A stretch of 38,693 bases of DNA, taken from assembly GCF_000377565.1 (NCBI RefSeq), contig NZ_KB898383.1, positions 1-38,693 of the forward strand. The letters are read 5' to 3'. A program made the position numbers and the translations under genes. Origin of the DNA: Rhizobium sp. 2MFCol3.1 (GTDB lineage: Bacteria; Pseudomonadota; Alphaproteobacteria; Rhizobiales; Rhizobiaceae). The first letter of the stretch is position 1. Every line of letters begins with the position of its first letter. The notes under the pieces are model-generated. The model saw nothing but the letters and a program-made list of their open reading frames with translations. It did not search any database and was not told where the DNA came from. This document shows positions 38,664 through 38,693 of the stretch, one piece after another.

Positions 38664-38693
38664 CTGCCGGGCGGGTGGCCACCCGCCCGGCAG
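38664..38693. repeat. 30-bp perfect palindrome at the right window edge
   Basis: The halves 38664-38678 and 38679-38693 are exact reverse complements, again centred on TGGCCA. It ends exactly at the last base, so it could extend further. Confidence 0.88.

Larger units (their letters stand above)
37490..38693 (+). mobile_element. Second IS110-family element, possibly running past the window edge
   Basis: It carries one IS110-type transposase gene and is bracketed by two perfect palindromes with a shared core. The true borders are not known: the palindromes may be the element's own ends or part of the target. It is not the same element as the one at 20516-21618; the proteins differ clearly. 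Confidence 0.55.

Overview
The window looks like the chromosome of a member of the Rhizobiaceae (Rhizobium/Agrobacterium group). The evidence is GC-rich alphaproteobacterial codon use, a rhizobial type of rRNA-operon leader at the left edge, a rhizobial palindromic intergenic repeat (RIME-like), Omp25/31-type and Porin_2-type outer-membrane proteins, and a cobalamin-riboswitch-controlled cbtBA locus. I do not assign a species.

Layout. 1-291 (minus) is the promoter and leader of an rRNA operon whose 16S gene would lie beyond the left edge. 535-5881 holds housekeeping genes: a DUF883 membrane protein, a small unknown protein, an RsuA-type pseudouridine synthase, a phosphoribosyltransferase, an SLC13-type permease with RCK_C domains, and purC. 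5986-12688 is a complete tripartite RND efflux locus (TetR repressor, lipoprotein adaptor, inner-membrane pump, outer-membrane channel) with a 28-bp inverted repeat as probable operator. 12851-20348 is a purine-salvage operon: LacI-type regulator, four-gene polyamine-type ABC importer, nucleoside hydrolase and adenine deaminase, all nearly touching. 20381-21642 is a RIME-like repeat split by a decayed IS110-family element; because the repeat is symmetrical the element's borders can be read to within 3 bp. 22096-25684 holds an M20 amidohydrolase, a molybdopterin oxidoreductase, a LuxR-type regulator and a small exported protein. 25726-27486 is the cobalt locus: promoter, cobalamin riboswitch, cbtB and cbtA, with a divergent histidine-phosphatase-fold protein whose RHG motif reads CHG.

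27600-35839 is the surface and signalling part: a 37-residue membrane peptide, a GGDEF-EAL protein, an Omp25-like barrel, a cytochrome b561, two paralogous secreted transglutaminase-like cysteine peptidases (BTLCP, the LapG fold) flanking a secreted 528-residue glycine-rich repeat protein, a porin and a 30-residue membrane peptide. The peptidase / glycine-rich protein / peptidase cluster is the best candidate for an undescribed system. The right end carries tRNA-Met(CAT), mnmA and a second frameshifted IS110-family element bracketed by two long perfect palindromes that share a core.

All calls come from reading the sequence; no database search was run. Family names rest on recognised motifs, and functional links between neighbours are inference unless stated.
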